This document shows, in pieces, positions 23,189 to 31,532 of a DNA stretch of 52,018 nucleotides; the stretch's first letter is position 1, and each line of letters starts with the position of its first letter. The DNA lies in contig DVME01000085.1 of NCBI GenBank assembly GCA_018715175.1, positions 1 through 52,018 on the forward strand, written 5' to 3'. The position numbers were made by a program, and so were the translations under genes. This DNA comes from Candidatus Limiplasma stercoravium (lineage in GTDB: Bacteria > Bacillota > Clostridia > Christensenellales > Aristaeellaceae). Below the pieces are notes generated by a model. That model saw only the letters and a program-made list of their open reading frames with translations. It was not told the DNA's origin and made no database searches.

Positions 23189-24259
23189 ATGGCAGAAAAA
23201 ATGATGGCGTACATTCGGTCGCAGCCCAATGTGTGGCGGGAAGTGTATGAAAAGCGTGAGCAACGGCTTGGGGAGTTTTGCCGGGCGGTCAGCGATCTGG
23301 CTTTCAGCCGTATCATCGCCATTGGATCGGGCAGCTCCTACAATGCCGCCTGCTGTGTGAAAAAACTGTTTGCGGATGAGCTGGGCATACAGGTGCTGCC
23401 CTGCGTGCCCACGCAGGCAGATACGCTGCTGAACCTTTGCGCGCCTCAGGATACCCTGGTGCTTCTCATATCGCAGTCTGGCGAAAGCACTTCGACCATC
23501 GGCGTGCTTGAGCGCGTGAAAGCACGCGGGTTTCAAAACATCGCCATAACGGAGACGCCGACCTCCACCATCGCCAAGAACAGCGGCGGCTGGGTGGAGC
23601 TGGCCTGCGGCGAAGAGACCGTGGGTCCCAAGACCAAGGGCTTTACCACGACGGTATTGACGTTGCAGCTTATGGCGCTGGCCCTGTGCGAAAAAAGGGG
23701 CAAGACGGAAGCGTGCGAACGCATCGGTACGCAGCTGGAAACCTCGTTTCAGCTGGCGCCAGAACGAATCGAGCGCAGCGTACAATGGGCGGCCCAACAA
23801 AGTCAAAGGCTGTGCGCCGCGCCGCATTTGATGGTGCTGGCCGAAGGCGAGAACCGCCCGGCGATGCTGGAAGCGGCGTTGAAGCTCTTGGAGACGCTCT
23901 ATATTCCGGCTGTAAGCTACGAGTTTGAAGAATACCTGCATGGCGTGCATTGCACGATTGGCCCGGGAAGCCACCTGATTCTCGTAATACCGAACACGGG
24001 CAACCGTGAGCGCATGCTGCGCCTGGCAGCGTTTAACGAGGCGCATGGAGGCGTGAGCCATGTGATTTCCATAGGCTCCCAAACTGGCGTGCAGGGAGAG
24101 CTGAACCTTGGCTCGTTCCATGGGCCTTACACGCCGTGCTACGATGTGCTTTTGCCCTTTCAGGTCGTCAGCGCGCTGGTCTCCCAGGACAAAGGCATTC
24201 ATTGCGACAAGCCCAAATTCCCCCACTTCAATCGAGAGTTGGGCACCAAAAACGGATAA
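23189..24259 (+). CDS. Double SIS-domain sugar isomerase/deglycase-like protein
   Basis: A 356-residue cytoplasmic protein with two SIS (phosphosugar-binding) domains and no glutaminase domain. The first has IAIGSGSSYNAA and the signature LISQSGESTSTIG, the phosphate-binding loop. The second covers about residues 210-340, with YEFEEYLHGVHCTIGP resembling the GlmS/FrlB active-site region. Relatives include glucosamine-6-phosphate deaminating or isomerising enzymes and fructosamine-6-phosphate deglycases. Together with a sugar kinase immediately downstream it fits a kinase-then-deaminase route for an amino sugar, which is inference. The ATG at 23189 follows GGAAAGGATGG. Confidence 0.85.
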   Translation: MAEKMMAYIRSQPNVWREVYEKREQRLGEFCRAVSDLAFSRIIAIGSGSSYNAACCVKKLFADELGIQVLPCVPTQADTLLNLCAPQDTLVLLISQSGESTSTIGVLERVKARGFQNIAITETPTSTIAKNSGGWVELACGEETVGPKTKGFTTTVLTLQLMALALCEKRGKTEACERIGTQLETSFQLAPERIERSVQWAAQQSQRLCAAPHLMVLAEGENRPAMLEAALKLLETLYIPAVSYEFEEYLHGVHCTIGPGSHLILVIPNTGNRERMLRLAAFNEAHGGVSHVISIGSQTGVQGELNLGSFHGPYTPCYDVLLPFQVVSALVSQDKGIHCDKPKFPHFNRELGTKNG

Positions 24260-24277
24260 GCAGAGAGGAACGTGGAT

Positions 24278-25237
24278 ATGGGTTACTTCATCGGGATGGA
24301 TATAGGCGGGACCTACGCGCGCTTGAGACTTGTCAACGATGAAGGCCTTGCGCTGTATGAGTGCGAGGGACAAGGCGGCACCATCTCGTCGTGCGGCGTA
24401 GAAACCATGAAAGACCGCTTTCACGCCCTTGTCCAACCCGCGCTTGAAACATGCGGCCTGTCCGCTTTGGATTGCAGCGGCCTGTGCCTGGGCGCCTCGG
24501 GCGTGGATTCTCCTTCGCTAAAGCGCGTGTACGAGGAAATCTTGGAGGGCCTTGGTTTTTCGCGTGCGGTCTTTCAAGCTTATAACGATTGCGAAATGCT
24601 CCTGTCGCTGTTTGGGGGGCCTTGCATTGTGCTCGTTTCGGGAACGGGCTCGATAGCCATGGGGCGTCTGAACCCAACGTCGCCGCTCATCCGCTGCGGA
24701 GGATGGAGCTACTTGCTCAGCGACGAGGGAAGCGCCCCTTCCATCAGCTTTGCCGCGATGCGCGCGATCCTGAAACATTGGGACGGGCAATGCTGCTGCG
24801 CTACATTGGCCGAACTGTTTGCCAAAAGCACGGGCTATGATACCCCTCAGCAGCTGACATCGTGGTGTCATCAGAATCTGCAAAACAAGGATCAGCTGGC
24901 GCGCCTGGCGCCGTTGGTGGAACAGGCGGCTCTAGCCGGCGACCCGTGTGCCCAAGCGCTGCAAGCCCGTGCTGCGCAACAGCTTTTTGAGCTGGTCGAT
25001 ACGGTCGCTCATAAGCTCAAGGCTGCAAACGATGCGTTTTCTTTGCTGCTTTGGGGAAGCGTGCTGACGCAAAACGTTGCGATTCGCCGCGAGCTTTGCC
25101 GCCTGACGCACCGATCCTATCCGCGTTCGCAGGCCTGCATGCTTGGCTCTAGCGCGCTGGATTGCGCCGTACAACTGGCCATGCACAAGCCGGTACAAGG
25201 CCTGCTGCGACCTGCTGAATCACAAGAGGCCTGCTGA
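24278..25237 (+). CDS. BadF/BadG-family sugar kinase (N-acetylglucosamine kinase-like)
   Basis: A 319-residue ASKHA-fold kinase. The phosphate-1 loop GMDIGGTYARL, GASGVDSPS, YNDCEMLLSLFGG, phosphate-2 SGTGSIAMGRL and the adenosine-contact region CGGWSYLLSDEGSAPS are all intact. The family contains eukaryotic-type and bacterial N-acetylglucosamine and glucosamine kinases. It would produce a hexosamine phosphate for the SIS protein encoded 18 bp upstream. The ATG at 24278 is preferred over a GTG two codons earlier because AGAGAGG is properly spaced from it. A paralogue with a damaged phosphate loop sits across the divergent promoter at 21240-22193. Confidence 0.85.
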   Translation: MGYFIGMDIGGTYARLRLVNDEGLALYECEGQGGTISSCGVETMKDRFHALVQPALETCGLSALDCSGLCLGASGVDSPSLKRVYEEILEGLGFSRAVFQAYNDCEMLLSLFGGPCIVLVSGTGSIAMGRLNPTSPLIRCGGWSYLLSDEGSAPSISFAAMRAILKHWDGQCCCATLAELFAKSTGYDTPQQLTSWCHQNLQNKDQLARLAPLVEQAALAGDPCAQALQARAAQQLFELVDTVAHKLKAANDAFSLLLWGSVLTQNVAIRRELCRLTHRSYPRSQACMLGSSALDCAVQLAMHKPVQGLLRPAESQEAC

Positions 25238-25238
25238 A

Positions 25239-26114
25239 ATGCGGGGAAGGCTTTTGATTTTGGCAACGGCTCTGCTTTGGAGCACAGCAGGGGTGGTTGT
25301 GAAGTACTTGTCTTGGAACGCCTTTTCCATTGCAGGGTTTCGCGGCCTGCTGAGCATGCTGACGCTGATGGCCTTTCGCTGCGCCAATGGTCGCAAAGGA
25401 TTTGCCAGCGTATGCCCTCGCTTTAGCAAAGCCAATGTATGCACGGGTTTGTTCATGTTTTTGACCTCAACAAGCTATACGCTCGCCATCAAGATGACAA
25501 CGGCCGCCAATGCCGTGGTGCTGCAATACATCGCGCCCATGCTCGTGATGCTGTATGCTGTGATGTTTGAGGCCCATAAGCCGGATTTGACGAGCATTCT
25601 GCTTACCATCGCCGTCTTTGTGGGATGCCTTTTGACGTTTGCTGGAAAACTGTCCTTTCGAGGCGCTTTGGGCAACGGCATTGCGCTGCTGAGCGGCTTT
25701 GCCTTGGCCGGACAGGTCATCGTTTCTCGCAAGACGGAGGGAGGCTCTCTGGATGGGCTGATGATTGGAAGCGGCCTGAGCTTCGTTGTGTTTTTTTCGT
25801 GGCTGTTTTTTGAGCCGATGGAGACCTTTACGATTTCAGCGCTGCTCGCCGCAGCGTTTCTTGGCATTATTCAATACGGGCTTGCCAACATCTGCTACGC
25901 TAAGGGCATGATGCAAACGGACGCTGTGACAGCTTCGCTTTTGCTGACATTGGAACCGGTGCTCGCGCCCATATGGGTATATCTGACCCTGGGCGAAAAG
26001 CCTTCCGGCTTTGAGTTGATCGGGCTTTGTTGCGTGATTGCGGCGGTCAGCCTCCATACCTTGCTGACCGGCAGAAAAAAGCTGCGCGCAAAGGAGGCAA
26101 AGGGCGGCGGCTGA
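25239..26114 (+). CDS. EamA-family (drug/metabolite superfamily) permease
   Basis: A 291-residue integral membrane protein with about ten transmembrane segments in two EamA repeats. The first begins MRGRLLILATALLWSTAGVVVK and the second contains ASLLLTLEPVLAPIWVYLTLGEKPS, the family's conserved proline/glutamate segment. Such proteins move small metabolites, often amino acids or sugars, in or out of the cell. It starts 1 bp after the kinase stop and is the last gene of the four-gene rightward operon, so it probably handles a product or substrate of the sugar pathway. The substrate cannot be inferred. Confidence 0.88.
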   Translation: MRGRLLILATALLWSTAGVVVKYLSWNAFSIAGFRGLLSMLTLMAFRCANGRKGFASVCPRFSKANVCTGLFMFLTSTSYTLAIKMTTAANAVVLQYIAPMLVMLYAVMFEAHKPDLTSILLTIAVFVGCLLTFAGKLSFRGALGNGIALLSGFALAGQVIVSRKTEGGSLDGLMIGSGLSFVVFFSWLFFEPMETFTISALLAAAFLGIIQYGLANICYAKGMMQTDAVTASLLLTLEPVLAPIWVYLTLGEKPSGFELIGLCCVIAAVSLHTLLTGRKKLRAKEAKGGG

Positions 26115-26127
26115 GGGCGCTTTGGCT

Positions 26128-26144
26128 GCTCGCCCCTGGCGGGC
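26128..26144. terminator. Weak hairpin between convergent operons
   Basis: GCTCGCC, a CCT loop and GGCGGGC lie in the 31-bp gap between the EamA gene and the convergent ABC-2 permease gene. There is no good T run. It marks the right end of the carbohydrate island. Confidence 0.35.
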
Positions 26145-26145
26145 C

Positions 26146-26922
26146 TTACGATCCCGTAGACTGGTACCGTCTCAGCCCCCAACGGAAAAACCCGTAGCAG
26201 GGAAGCAGGAACACAAAGCCCAACAACGGCAAAAACATCAGCCCCGCCGCGTCCGAGCGCCCCGTGAGGTAGAGCAGCGGATAGTATTGAAACAGCGCGA
26301 CCGGAATCACATAGGTATAAAACTTCAGCACGCCCTCGCCATAGATGGACAGCGGATACTTGCCAAACTCGCGGCTGCCGTCGGTGAAGATGTTCACAAA
26401 CTCCAGCCCCTCGATGGTCAGAAAGCTTAACCCTGCGTAGAGCACAAACAGCGCCGCAAACACCGCCACGCCGCCGGCCAGCATCAGCGCCAGCGTCGCC
26501 ACCTTGTCCGCCGTCCACGCCATGGCGCTGTTGTCCACGGCGTACGCCAGCATCCAGACCGCCTGAACCAGCCGTCCAACCCGTGAAAAGTCCATCCGGG
26601 ACGTCAGCACCTGAAACACTACGCCCCGCGGACGCAGGAGGATGCGGTCCAGGCCGCCGCTTTGAATCAGCGAGGGAAACACGTCAAAGCCGCGCACAAA
26701 GCACTCCGTCAGCGAAAACGCCATGAGCACCACGGAAAAGCAAAGCAGGATTTCCTCGTAGGAAAAGCCCTGCACCGCGTGAAACCGGTCAAAAAGGAAC
26801 CGAATTCCCAAAAACGCCGTAAAGGACACCAAAAACTGTCCCAGGGCCAGCATCACAAACGACGCCCGGTACTGCATCTGGCTTTTGAACAGCATGCATA
26901 GGAAACGCGCGTAGAGCTTCAC
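26146..26922 (-). CDS. ABC-2 family transporter permease (COG3694/DUF990 type)
   Basis: A 258-residue inner-membrane protein with about six transmembrane segments, the second permease of a putative exporter. It has the pattern of the DUF990 family: an N-terminal KLYARFLCMLFKSQMQYRASF, then GGLDRILLRPRGVVFQVL, and a C-terminal GFFRWGLRRYQSTGS. These permeases pair with a second ABC-2 permease and a COG4586 ATPase, both encoded immediately upstream. The start is GTG with AGGGAGGG in front, 4 bp past the stop of the partner permease. The cargo is unknown. Confidence 0.85.
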   Translation of the reverse strand: MKLYARFLCMLFKSQMQYRASFVMLALGQFLVSFTAFLGIRFLFDRFHAVQGFSYEEILLCFSVVLMAFSLTECFVRGFDVFPSLIQSGGLDRILLRPRGVVFQVLTSRMDFSRVGRLVQAVWMLAYAVDNSAMAWTADKVATLALMLAGGVAVFAALFVLYAGLSFLTIEGLEFVNIFTDGSREFGKYPLSIYGEGVLKFYTYVIPVALFQYYPLLYLTGRSDAAGLMFLPLLGFVFLLPCYGFFRWGLRRYQSTGS

Positions 26923-26926
26923 GGCT

Positions 26927-27730
26927 TCACCCTCCCTGAATGACCACCCGCCTGAGCGAGCGCTTCATGAGCTTCCGGCCCAGCGCCGTCAAAGCCGCCA
27001 GCCAAGCCGCCTGCAAAGCCAGGACGCCCAGGGCCTGGAAAGGATCGATGCGGCCGATGTAGATTTCAAACGGCGCGTTTTGCATGGAGGCAAAGGGCAG
27101 GGCGTATACGAAGGGTTGCAGCGCTTCGGGGAAGAACGACAGCGGCACGACCGCGCCGGAGAGAAACTCCACCACCGACGTGGACAGCGCGCGCACGCCC
27201 GTGGGCGAAAGGGTGTGGAACACCGATAGATAAATCAGCATCGAGTAGGCCACCAGCACCAAAAACCCCAGCGCGGCGGAAAGCAAAAACAGCGCGCCGC
27301 AAAGGAAATCCGGCGGAGGCGACAGGCCAAACGGCGGCCCGATGACAGCCGCCACCAGCAGGATGGGCAGGCAGCGCAGCGCCGTGCGGGAGAGGCGCGC
27401 GGCCATGTTTTTGACAAACCACATCGCATACAGGTCGCAGGGGCGGCAAAGCTCGTAGGCCACGCTGCCGCTGGAGATGCTCAGGAGGATTTCGCTGTCG
27501 AAAAACCAGGGCATGAACATCGCCAACAGCGCCTGCTGCATCCACAGGTAGCTGCTCAGCTGCGAAAAGCGCATGGGAAAACGCTGCGGCGCCGTCTGAT
27601 AAAACGCCCAGTACATCAAAACCGTCAGCATGCCCCACGCGAATTGCGTTGCGATGCCGGCCCAGGCCGCCGCGCGGTATTGCAGCCCTGCGATGAAGCG
27701 GATGCGAAAAAAGGAAGCGTACTTTTTCAT
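26927..27730 (-). CDS. ABC-2 family transporter permease (COG4587 type)
   Basis: A 267-residue membrane protein with about six transmembrane segments, first permease of the exporter. It contains RIRFIAGLQYRAAAWAGIATQF, a YELCRPCDLYAMWFVKNMA loop like the 'LLRPLD' segment of this family, and SLRRVVIQGG at the C-terminus. Its ATG overlaps the ATPase stop by ATGA, so ATPase and permease are translationally coupled. The gene order ATPase-permease-permease is standard for this exporter class, which has been linked to antibiotic and viologen efflux in other bacteria. No substrate can be assigned here. Confidence 0.85.
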   Translation of the reverse strand: MKKYASFFRIRFIAGLQYRAAAWAGIATQFAWGMLTVLMYWAFYQTAPQRFPMRFSQLSSYLWMQQALLAMFMPWFFDSEILLSISSGSVAYELCRPCDLYAMWFVKNMAARLSRTALRCLPILLVAAVIGPPFGLSPPPDFLCGALFLLSAALGFLVLVAYSMLIYLSVFHTLSPTGVRALSTSVVEFLSGAVVPLSFFPEALQPFVYALPFASMQNAPFEIYIGRIDPFQALGVLALQAAWLAALTALGRKLMKRSLRRVVIQGG

Positions 27731-28701
27731 ATCTCAAATTCCCGGTAGAGCGCCGCCACCAGCTCGTCCACGCTGGGCTCCTCCACGGATAAATCCCGCA
27801 CCTCTACCTGCGCGCATAGGGCGGCGATGGCCTGCGGCACGGTTTGGCGCGTCAGGTCTACGCGAACCTGGGCGTGGCCCAGGTCGTCTTTGACCACCCA
27901 AAGGCCCTCGGCGGGGCGAAGCGGGCCGCCGGCGTAATCCAGCCGAAGGATCTTGTGCGGGGCGCGCCGGGCCTTCCATTCGGCCAGCGTTCCGTCCAGG
28001 AGGATGCGGCCCTTGCCGATCAAAAGCACGCGCTGGGTCAACGCCTCGATGTCTTGCATGTCGTGGGTCGTAAGCAGGACGGTCATCCCGGTTTCCCGGT
28101 GCAGCTCCTGGATGAAGCGGCGCACGGCGATTTTGGAAAGCGCGTCCAGGCCGATGGTGGGTTCGTCCAGGAGCAGGATGCGGGGCCGGTGCAGCAGCGC
28201 CGCGGCGATTTCGCAGCGCATGCGCTGGCCCAGGGATAGCTGGCGCACCGGGGTGGAAAGCAGCTCGCTCAGGTTCAGGCGTTCCGTCAACTGGCGCAGG
28301 GTTTGGCGGTAGGCGGCGTCGGGCACGCGGTAGATGTCGCGCAAGAGCGAAAAACTGTCGATGACCGGCACATCCCACCAAAGCTGCGACCGCTGGCCGA
28401 AGACCACGCCGATGTCCTGCACGTGACGGGCGCGATCCTTCCAGGGAACGCGCCCGTTGATGCGGCACTCGCCGCTGTCGGGGGTGAGGATGCCGCTGAT
28501 GATTTTGACGGTGCTGCTCTTGCCCGCGCCGTTGGGCCCGATGTAGCCCACCATCTCGCCCTCGCCGATGGTAAAGGACACGTCCTCCAGCGCGTGTACC
28601 AGGGTGACCTCCCGGCGCACCAGGGCCTTAAGCGCTTCGCGGAATCCTGCGTTTCGCCGGGATACCCGAAAGGTTTTATAGATGTGCGATAGCTCAATCA
28701 T
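27727..28701 (-). CDS. ABC exporter ATP-binding protein (COG4586 type)
   Basis: A 324-residue cytoplasmic ATPase. Walker A is GPNGAGKSST, the Q-loop region VVFGQRSQLWWDVPV is the signature of this sub-family, the ABC signature appears as LSLGQRMRCEIA, Walker B is ILLLDEPTIGLD, and the switch His is in LLTTHDMQDIEAL. A C-terminal extension of about 80 residues is usual for the group. It powers the two ABC-2 permeases downstream. The ATG at 28701 overlaps the end of trmO by 8 bp. Being in one operon with metK, under the SAM riboswitch, it may be made when S-adenosylmethionine is low. Confidence 0.92.
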   Translation of the reverse strand: MIELSHIYKTFRVSRRNAGFREALKALVRREVTLVHALEDVSFTIGEGEMVGYIGPNGAGKSSTVKIISGILTPDSGECRINGRVPWKDRARHVQDIGVVFGQRSQLWWDVPVIDSFSLLRDIYRVPDAAYRQTLRQLTERLNLSELLSTPVRQLSLGQRMRCEIAAALLHRPRILLLDEPTIGLDALSKIAVRRFIQELHRETGMTVLLTTHDMQDIEALTQRVLLIGKGRILLDGTLAEWKARRAPHKILRLDYAGGPLRPAEGLWVVKDDLGHAQVRVDLTRQTVPQAIAALCAQVEVRDLSVEEPSVDELVAALYREFEI

Positions 28702-29401
28702 CGGTTTTCTCTTTCGCGTTCTCGTCCGGCTGCGCGCTGAGGACGCGCAGCGTTTCGCCCTGCACCCAAAAGCGCACGTCCAGCCCTGCAAAGCGCAATC
28801 CGTAGATCCGCTCGGGATCGTGCTGATACCCTGGCCGTGGATCCAGCGCCAGCACCCTCAGAAGCGCCGCGCGTTTGTCCGGCGGCAGCAGGGAAAGGGT
28901 CTGCGGCGAAGCTTCCACCGTCAATTCGCCTTCGCCCGGGCCCACGGCATAGCCGCCCGTGGCATCCGGGCGGCAGTCCGCATAGGGCACGTAGGGCTTG
29001 ATGTCCACAATCGGGGTGCCGTCCACCAAATCCGCGCCCCGCACATAAAGCGTGGGGCCGTTATCGTAGTCAATGCGCTCCAGCCGCACGCAGGAAAGCC
29101 CGATGGGGTTGGGCCGGTGGGGAGAGCGCGACGCAAACACCCCCACCCGCGCGTTGCCGCCCAGCCGGGGCGGGCGCACCGTGGGCGTCCATTCGCCCAC
29201 GGTGCGGGAAAAAAGCCAGAGAAGCCAAAGGTGGGAATATCCTTCCAGGCCGCGCACCGCCTCGGGCACGCGAAAGGGCTTTTCAAAGACCACGCGGCCC
29301 CGCAGCTCGTCGGCCAGCCCGCTTTGGCGCGGCACGCCGAATTTGTCCGGGAAGTCCGTGCGGATGTGCGCGACGGCGCGAAGGGACGGCAAAGCGCGCA
29401 T
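28694..29401 (-). CDS. trmO: tRNA (N6-threonylcarbamoyladenosine-37) methyltransferase, TrmO/TsaA family
   Basis: Methylates the t6A37 base of tRNA using S-adenosylmethionine to give m6t6A. The 235-residue protein has the TsaA domain (VAHIRTDFPDKFGVPRQSG at the start, LEGYSHLWLLWLFS, and the hallmark ASRSPHRPNPIGLSCVRL) and the C-terminal extension with DPRPGYQHDPERIYGLRF. Its ATG overlaps the metK stop by 4 bp. A SAM-dependent enzyme coupled directly to SAM synthetase and controlled by the SAM riboswitch makes functional sense. Confidence 0.92.
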   Translation of the reverse strand: MRALPSLRAVAHIRTDFPDKFGVPRQSGLADELRGRVVFEKPFRVPEAVRGLEGYSHLWLLWLFSRTVGEWTPTVRPPRLGGNARVGVFASRSPHRPNPIGLSCVRLERIDYDNGPTLYVRGADLVDGTPIVDIKPYVPYADCRPDATGGYAVGPGEGELTVEASPQTLSLLPPDKRAALLRVLALDPRPGYQHDPERIYGLRFAGLDVRFWVQGETLRVLSAQPDENAKEKTDD

Positions 29402-30567
29402 CAGGCCAAGCCGCGCAGCTCATCCGCGCGGTCTGTGCGCTCCCAGGGCAAATCCAGGTCGGTGCGGCCGAAATGCCCGTAGGCGGCGGTGGGCCGGTAG
29501 AGGGGACGGCGCAGGCCCAGGGCGCGGATGATGCCGTCGGGACTGAGGTCGAAGCGCTCGCGGATTTCCCGGCCCAGGCGCTCGTCGTCCAGGCGGCCGG
29601 TGCCAAAGGTATTCACCTGCACGCTCACGGGCTGCGCCACGCCGATGGCGTAGGCCAGGGCGATTTCGCAGCGGGTGGCCAGGCGCGCGGCGACGAGGTT
29701 TTTGGCCACGTAGCGGGCCGCGTAGCAGGCGGAGCGATCCACCTTGGACGGATCCTTGCCGCTGAAGGCGCCGCCGCCGTGCCGGGCGTAGCCGCCGTAG
29801 GTGTCCACGATGATCTTGCGGCCCGTCAAGCCCGTATCGCCCGCCGGCCCGCCCAGCACGAAGCGGCCTGTGGGATTGATGAGCACGCGCGTGCGCGGGG
29901 TCCACATCTGCGGAGGGATGACGGCGCGGATGACGCCGCTGAGCAGCGCGTCGTGCAAATCCTTTTGGGACACGCGCTCGTCATGCTGCGCCGAAAGCAC
30001 CACCGTATCCACGGCCACGGGGCGGCCGTCCTCGTAAACGACGGTGACCTGCGCCTTGCCGTCCGGCCGCAAAAAGGGCAGGGAGCCGTCCTTGCGCATC
30101 CGGGCAAGGCGCCGGGTCAGGCCGTGGGCCAGGGAGATGGGCAGCGGCATGAGCTCGGGCGTCTCGTCGCAGGCAAAGCCAAACATCATGCCCTGATCGC
30201 CCGCGCCGGTCTGCGCGCTGTCGGTGCCGCGCGATTCCAAGGCGCGATCCACGCCCATGGAAATGTCCGGGCTTTGGCTGTGAATGCTGGTCATCACCGC
30301 GCAGGAGTCGGCGCTGAAGCCCAGCGCGTCGGACGTATAGCCGATGTCTCGCACCACCTGCCGCGCTAGCTCGTCGATGGCGACGTAGGCCGTGGTGGTC
30401 ACCTCGCCCATAACCATGACCAGGCCGGTGGTGGCGCAGGTTTCGCAGGCGACGCGCGCGTTGGGATCCTGGGTCAGCAGGGCGTCCAGCACCGCGTCGC
30501 TGATCTGATCGCACAGTTTGTCGGGATGTCCTTCGGTGACGGATTCGCTGGTAAACACGGTTTGCAT
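29401..30567 (-). CDS. metK: S-adenosylmethionine synthetase
   Basis: Makes S-adenosylmethionine from methionine and ATP. The 388-residue protein starts with [20 protein letters not shown], which binds ATP, and has [13 protein letters not shown] and [16 protein letters not shown], the two MetK signatures. Length is normal. The ATG at 30567 follows AAGGAGGTCGTGCC. A SAM-I riboswitch with its terminator lies in the 5' leader, and the operon continues into trmO and the ABC-2 exporter. The promoter's -35 box overlaps the stop codon of the phosphatase gene upstream. Confidence 0.98.
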   Translation of the reverse strand: MQTVFTSESVTEGHPDKLCDQISDAVLDALLTQDPNARVACETCATTGLVMVMGEVTTTAYVAIDELARQVVRDIGYTSDALGFSADSCAVMTSIHSQSPDISMGVDRALESRGTDSAQTGAGDQGMMFGFACDETPELMPLPISLAHGLTRRLARMRKDGSLPFLRPDGKAQVTVVYEDGRPVAVDTVVLSAQHDERVSQKDLHDALLSGVIRAVIPPQMWTPRTRVLINPTGRFVLGGPAGDTGLTGRKIIVDTYGGYARHGGGAFSGKDPSKVDRSACYAARYVAKNLVAARLATRCEIALAYAIGVAQPVSVQVNTFGTGRLDDERLGREIRERFDLSPDGIIRALGLRRPLYRPTAAYGHFGRTDLDLPWERTDRADELRGLA

Positions 30568-30593
30568 GGCACGACCTCCTTGTTTTGCGGGGC

Positions 30594-30625
30594 AAAAAAG
30601 CGCCCGCTGCGCAGGCAGCGGACGC
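30594..30625 (-). terminator. Riboswitch-controlled terminator of metK
   Basis: On the minus strand GCGTCCGCTGC, a 4-base loop and GCAGCGGGCGC are followed by six T. It is the expression platform of the SAM riboswitch: it would form when SAM is bound and stop transcription before metK. Confidence 0.9.
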
Positions 30626-30636
30626 GAAGAAAACGA

Positions 30637-30738
30637 ACCTTATCTGCCAGCGCGTATGCGCTGCGGGATTTGCCACCTCGCAGGAATGCAGGTTGGCGGG
30701 TGTCATCGGGCCCGTCCCTCGACCGCTCTTCATAAGGT
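30637..30738 (-). ncRNA. SAM-I (S-box) riboswitch
   Basis: The metK leader holds the S-box consensus in order: the P1 strand ACCTTAT, then GAAGAGCGGTCGAGGGAC, GGGCCCGATGACACCCG, CCAACC, GGTGGCAAATCC, a variable arm, and the closing P1 strand ATAAGGT (30637-30643 pairs with 30732-30738). A terminator follows about 11 bases later. By family precedent, SAM binding promotes termination, so low SAM turns on metK, trmO and the exporter genes. Confidence 0.95.
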
Positions 30739-30756
30739 GTTTGATTGTCAGGTGCT

Positions 30757-30785
30757 ATTGTAGCAAACCGCGCGCGGTTCGTCAA
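30757..30785 (-). promoter_or_regulatory. Sigma-A type promoter for metK
   Basis: TTGACG, a 17-bp spacer and TACAAT on the minus strand, with the start site about 10 bases before the riboswitch. The -35 box overlaps the stop codon of the phosphatase gene. The spacer contains the palindrome AACCGCGCGCGGTT. Confidence 0.8.
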
Positions 30786-31462
30786 GGGGTGGGGCTGTCC
30801 TCCCCCAAAACCAGCGCCACCAGGTCGGCGGGCGTTTGAATGAGCGTGTCGGCGCCTTCGCGCCGAAGCTCCTGGGCGCTGTGAAAACCCCAGCACACCG
30901 ACGCGCAGCGCACCCCGGCGTTGCGGGCGGTCCATACGTCCACGCCGCTGTCGCCCACGTAGAGCGCGTGCTCGGGCGTCTCGCCCAGGGTTTGGAGCGC
31001 CTGGTTGAGCGCGTCTGGATGAGGCTTGCGCCGCATGCCCTCGCGCTCGCCCACGGCCAAATCCATCAGCCCTGCGAAATGCAGCTGCGTCAGCGCCTGG
31101 ACGTTGGGGTCGTTTTTGTTGGAGACGATGGCCATGCGCACGCCCGCCTTGTGAAGCGTCCGCAGCATGTCCATCACGCCCGGATAGGGCTGGGTGGTAT
31201 CGTTGTTGTGCCGGCTGTAGTGGCTTTTGAAGGCTTGGAGCACTTCGGCGTAGGCTTCCTCGTCGCACTCAAACCCGGCGGGCAGGGCGCGGCGCATCAG
31301 CATGCCCACGCCGTTGCCCACAAAGGTGCGCACCTGGGGCATGGTGCGCTCCGGAAAGCCGCTTTCGCGCAACGCGGCGTTGACGGCGTTGGTCAAGTCC
31401 TCCAGGGTGTTGAGCAGGGTGCCGTCCAGGTCGAACACAACGGTCGAATAGCGTTTCTTCAT
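30782..31462 (-). CDS. HAD-family phosphatase, phosphoglycolate phosphatase-like
   Basis: A 226-residue soluble phosphatase of HAD subfamily IA. Motif I VFDLDGTLLNTLEDL, motif II IVSNKND, the Lys region RRKPHPDALNQALQTL and motif IV YVGDSGVDVWTARNAG are all present, with a four-helix cap between I and II. It looks most like Gph/PpaX enzymes that hydrolyse phosphoglycolate or pyrophosphate, but the substrate is not certain. The ATG at 31462 follows AGGGAGGGAAG. It has its own promoter, and its 3' end carries the metK promoter, so metK can be expressed apart from it. Confidence 0.88.
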   Translation of the reverse strand: MKKRYSTVVFDLDGTLLNTLEDLTNAVNAALRESGFPERTMPQVRTFVGNGVGMLMRRALPAGFECDEEAYAEVLQAFKSHYSRHNNDTTQPYPGVMDMLRTLHKAGVRMAIVSNKNDPNVQALTQLHFAGLMDLAVGEREGMRRKPHPDALNQALQTLGETPEHALYVGDSGVDVWTARNAGVRCASVCWGFHSAQELRREGADTLIQTPADLVALVLGEDSPTP

Positions 31463-31493
31463 CGTTCTTCCCTCCCTGGCTTGCGCCACGGGC

Positions 31494-31522
31494 ATGATAC
31501 CACTCCTTGCGCCAGGATGCAA
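31494..31522 (-). promoter_or_regulatory. Sigma-A type promoter for the phosphatase gene
   Basis: TTGCAT, a 17-bp spacer and TATCAT on the minus strand, in the 70-bp gap after the large secreted-protein gene. Confidence 0.55.
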
Positions 31523-31532
31523 GAGGGAAGGT

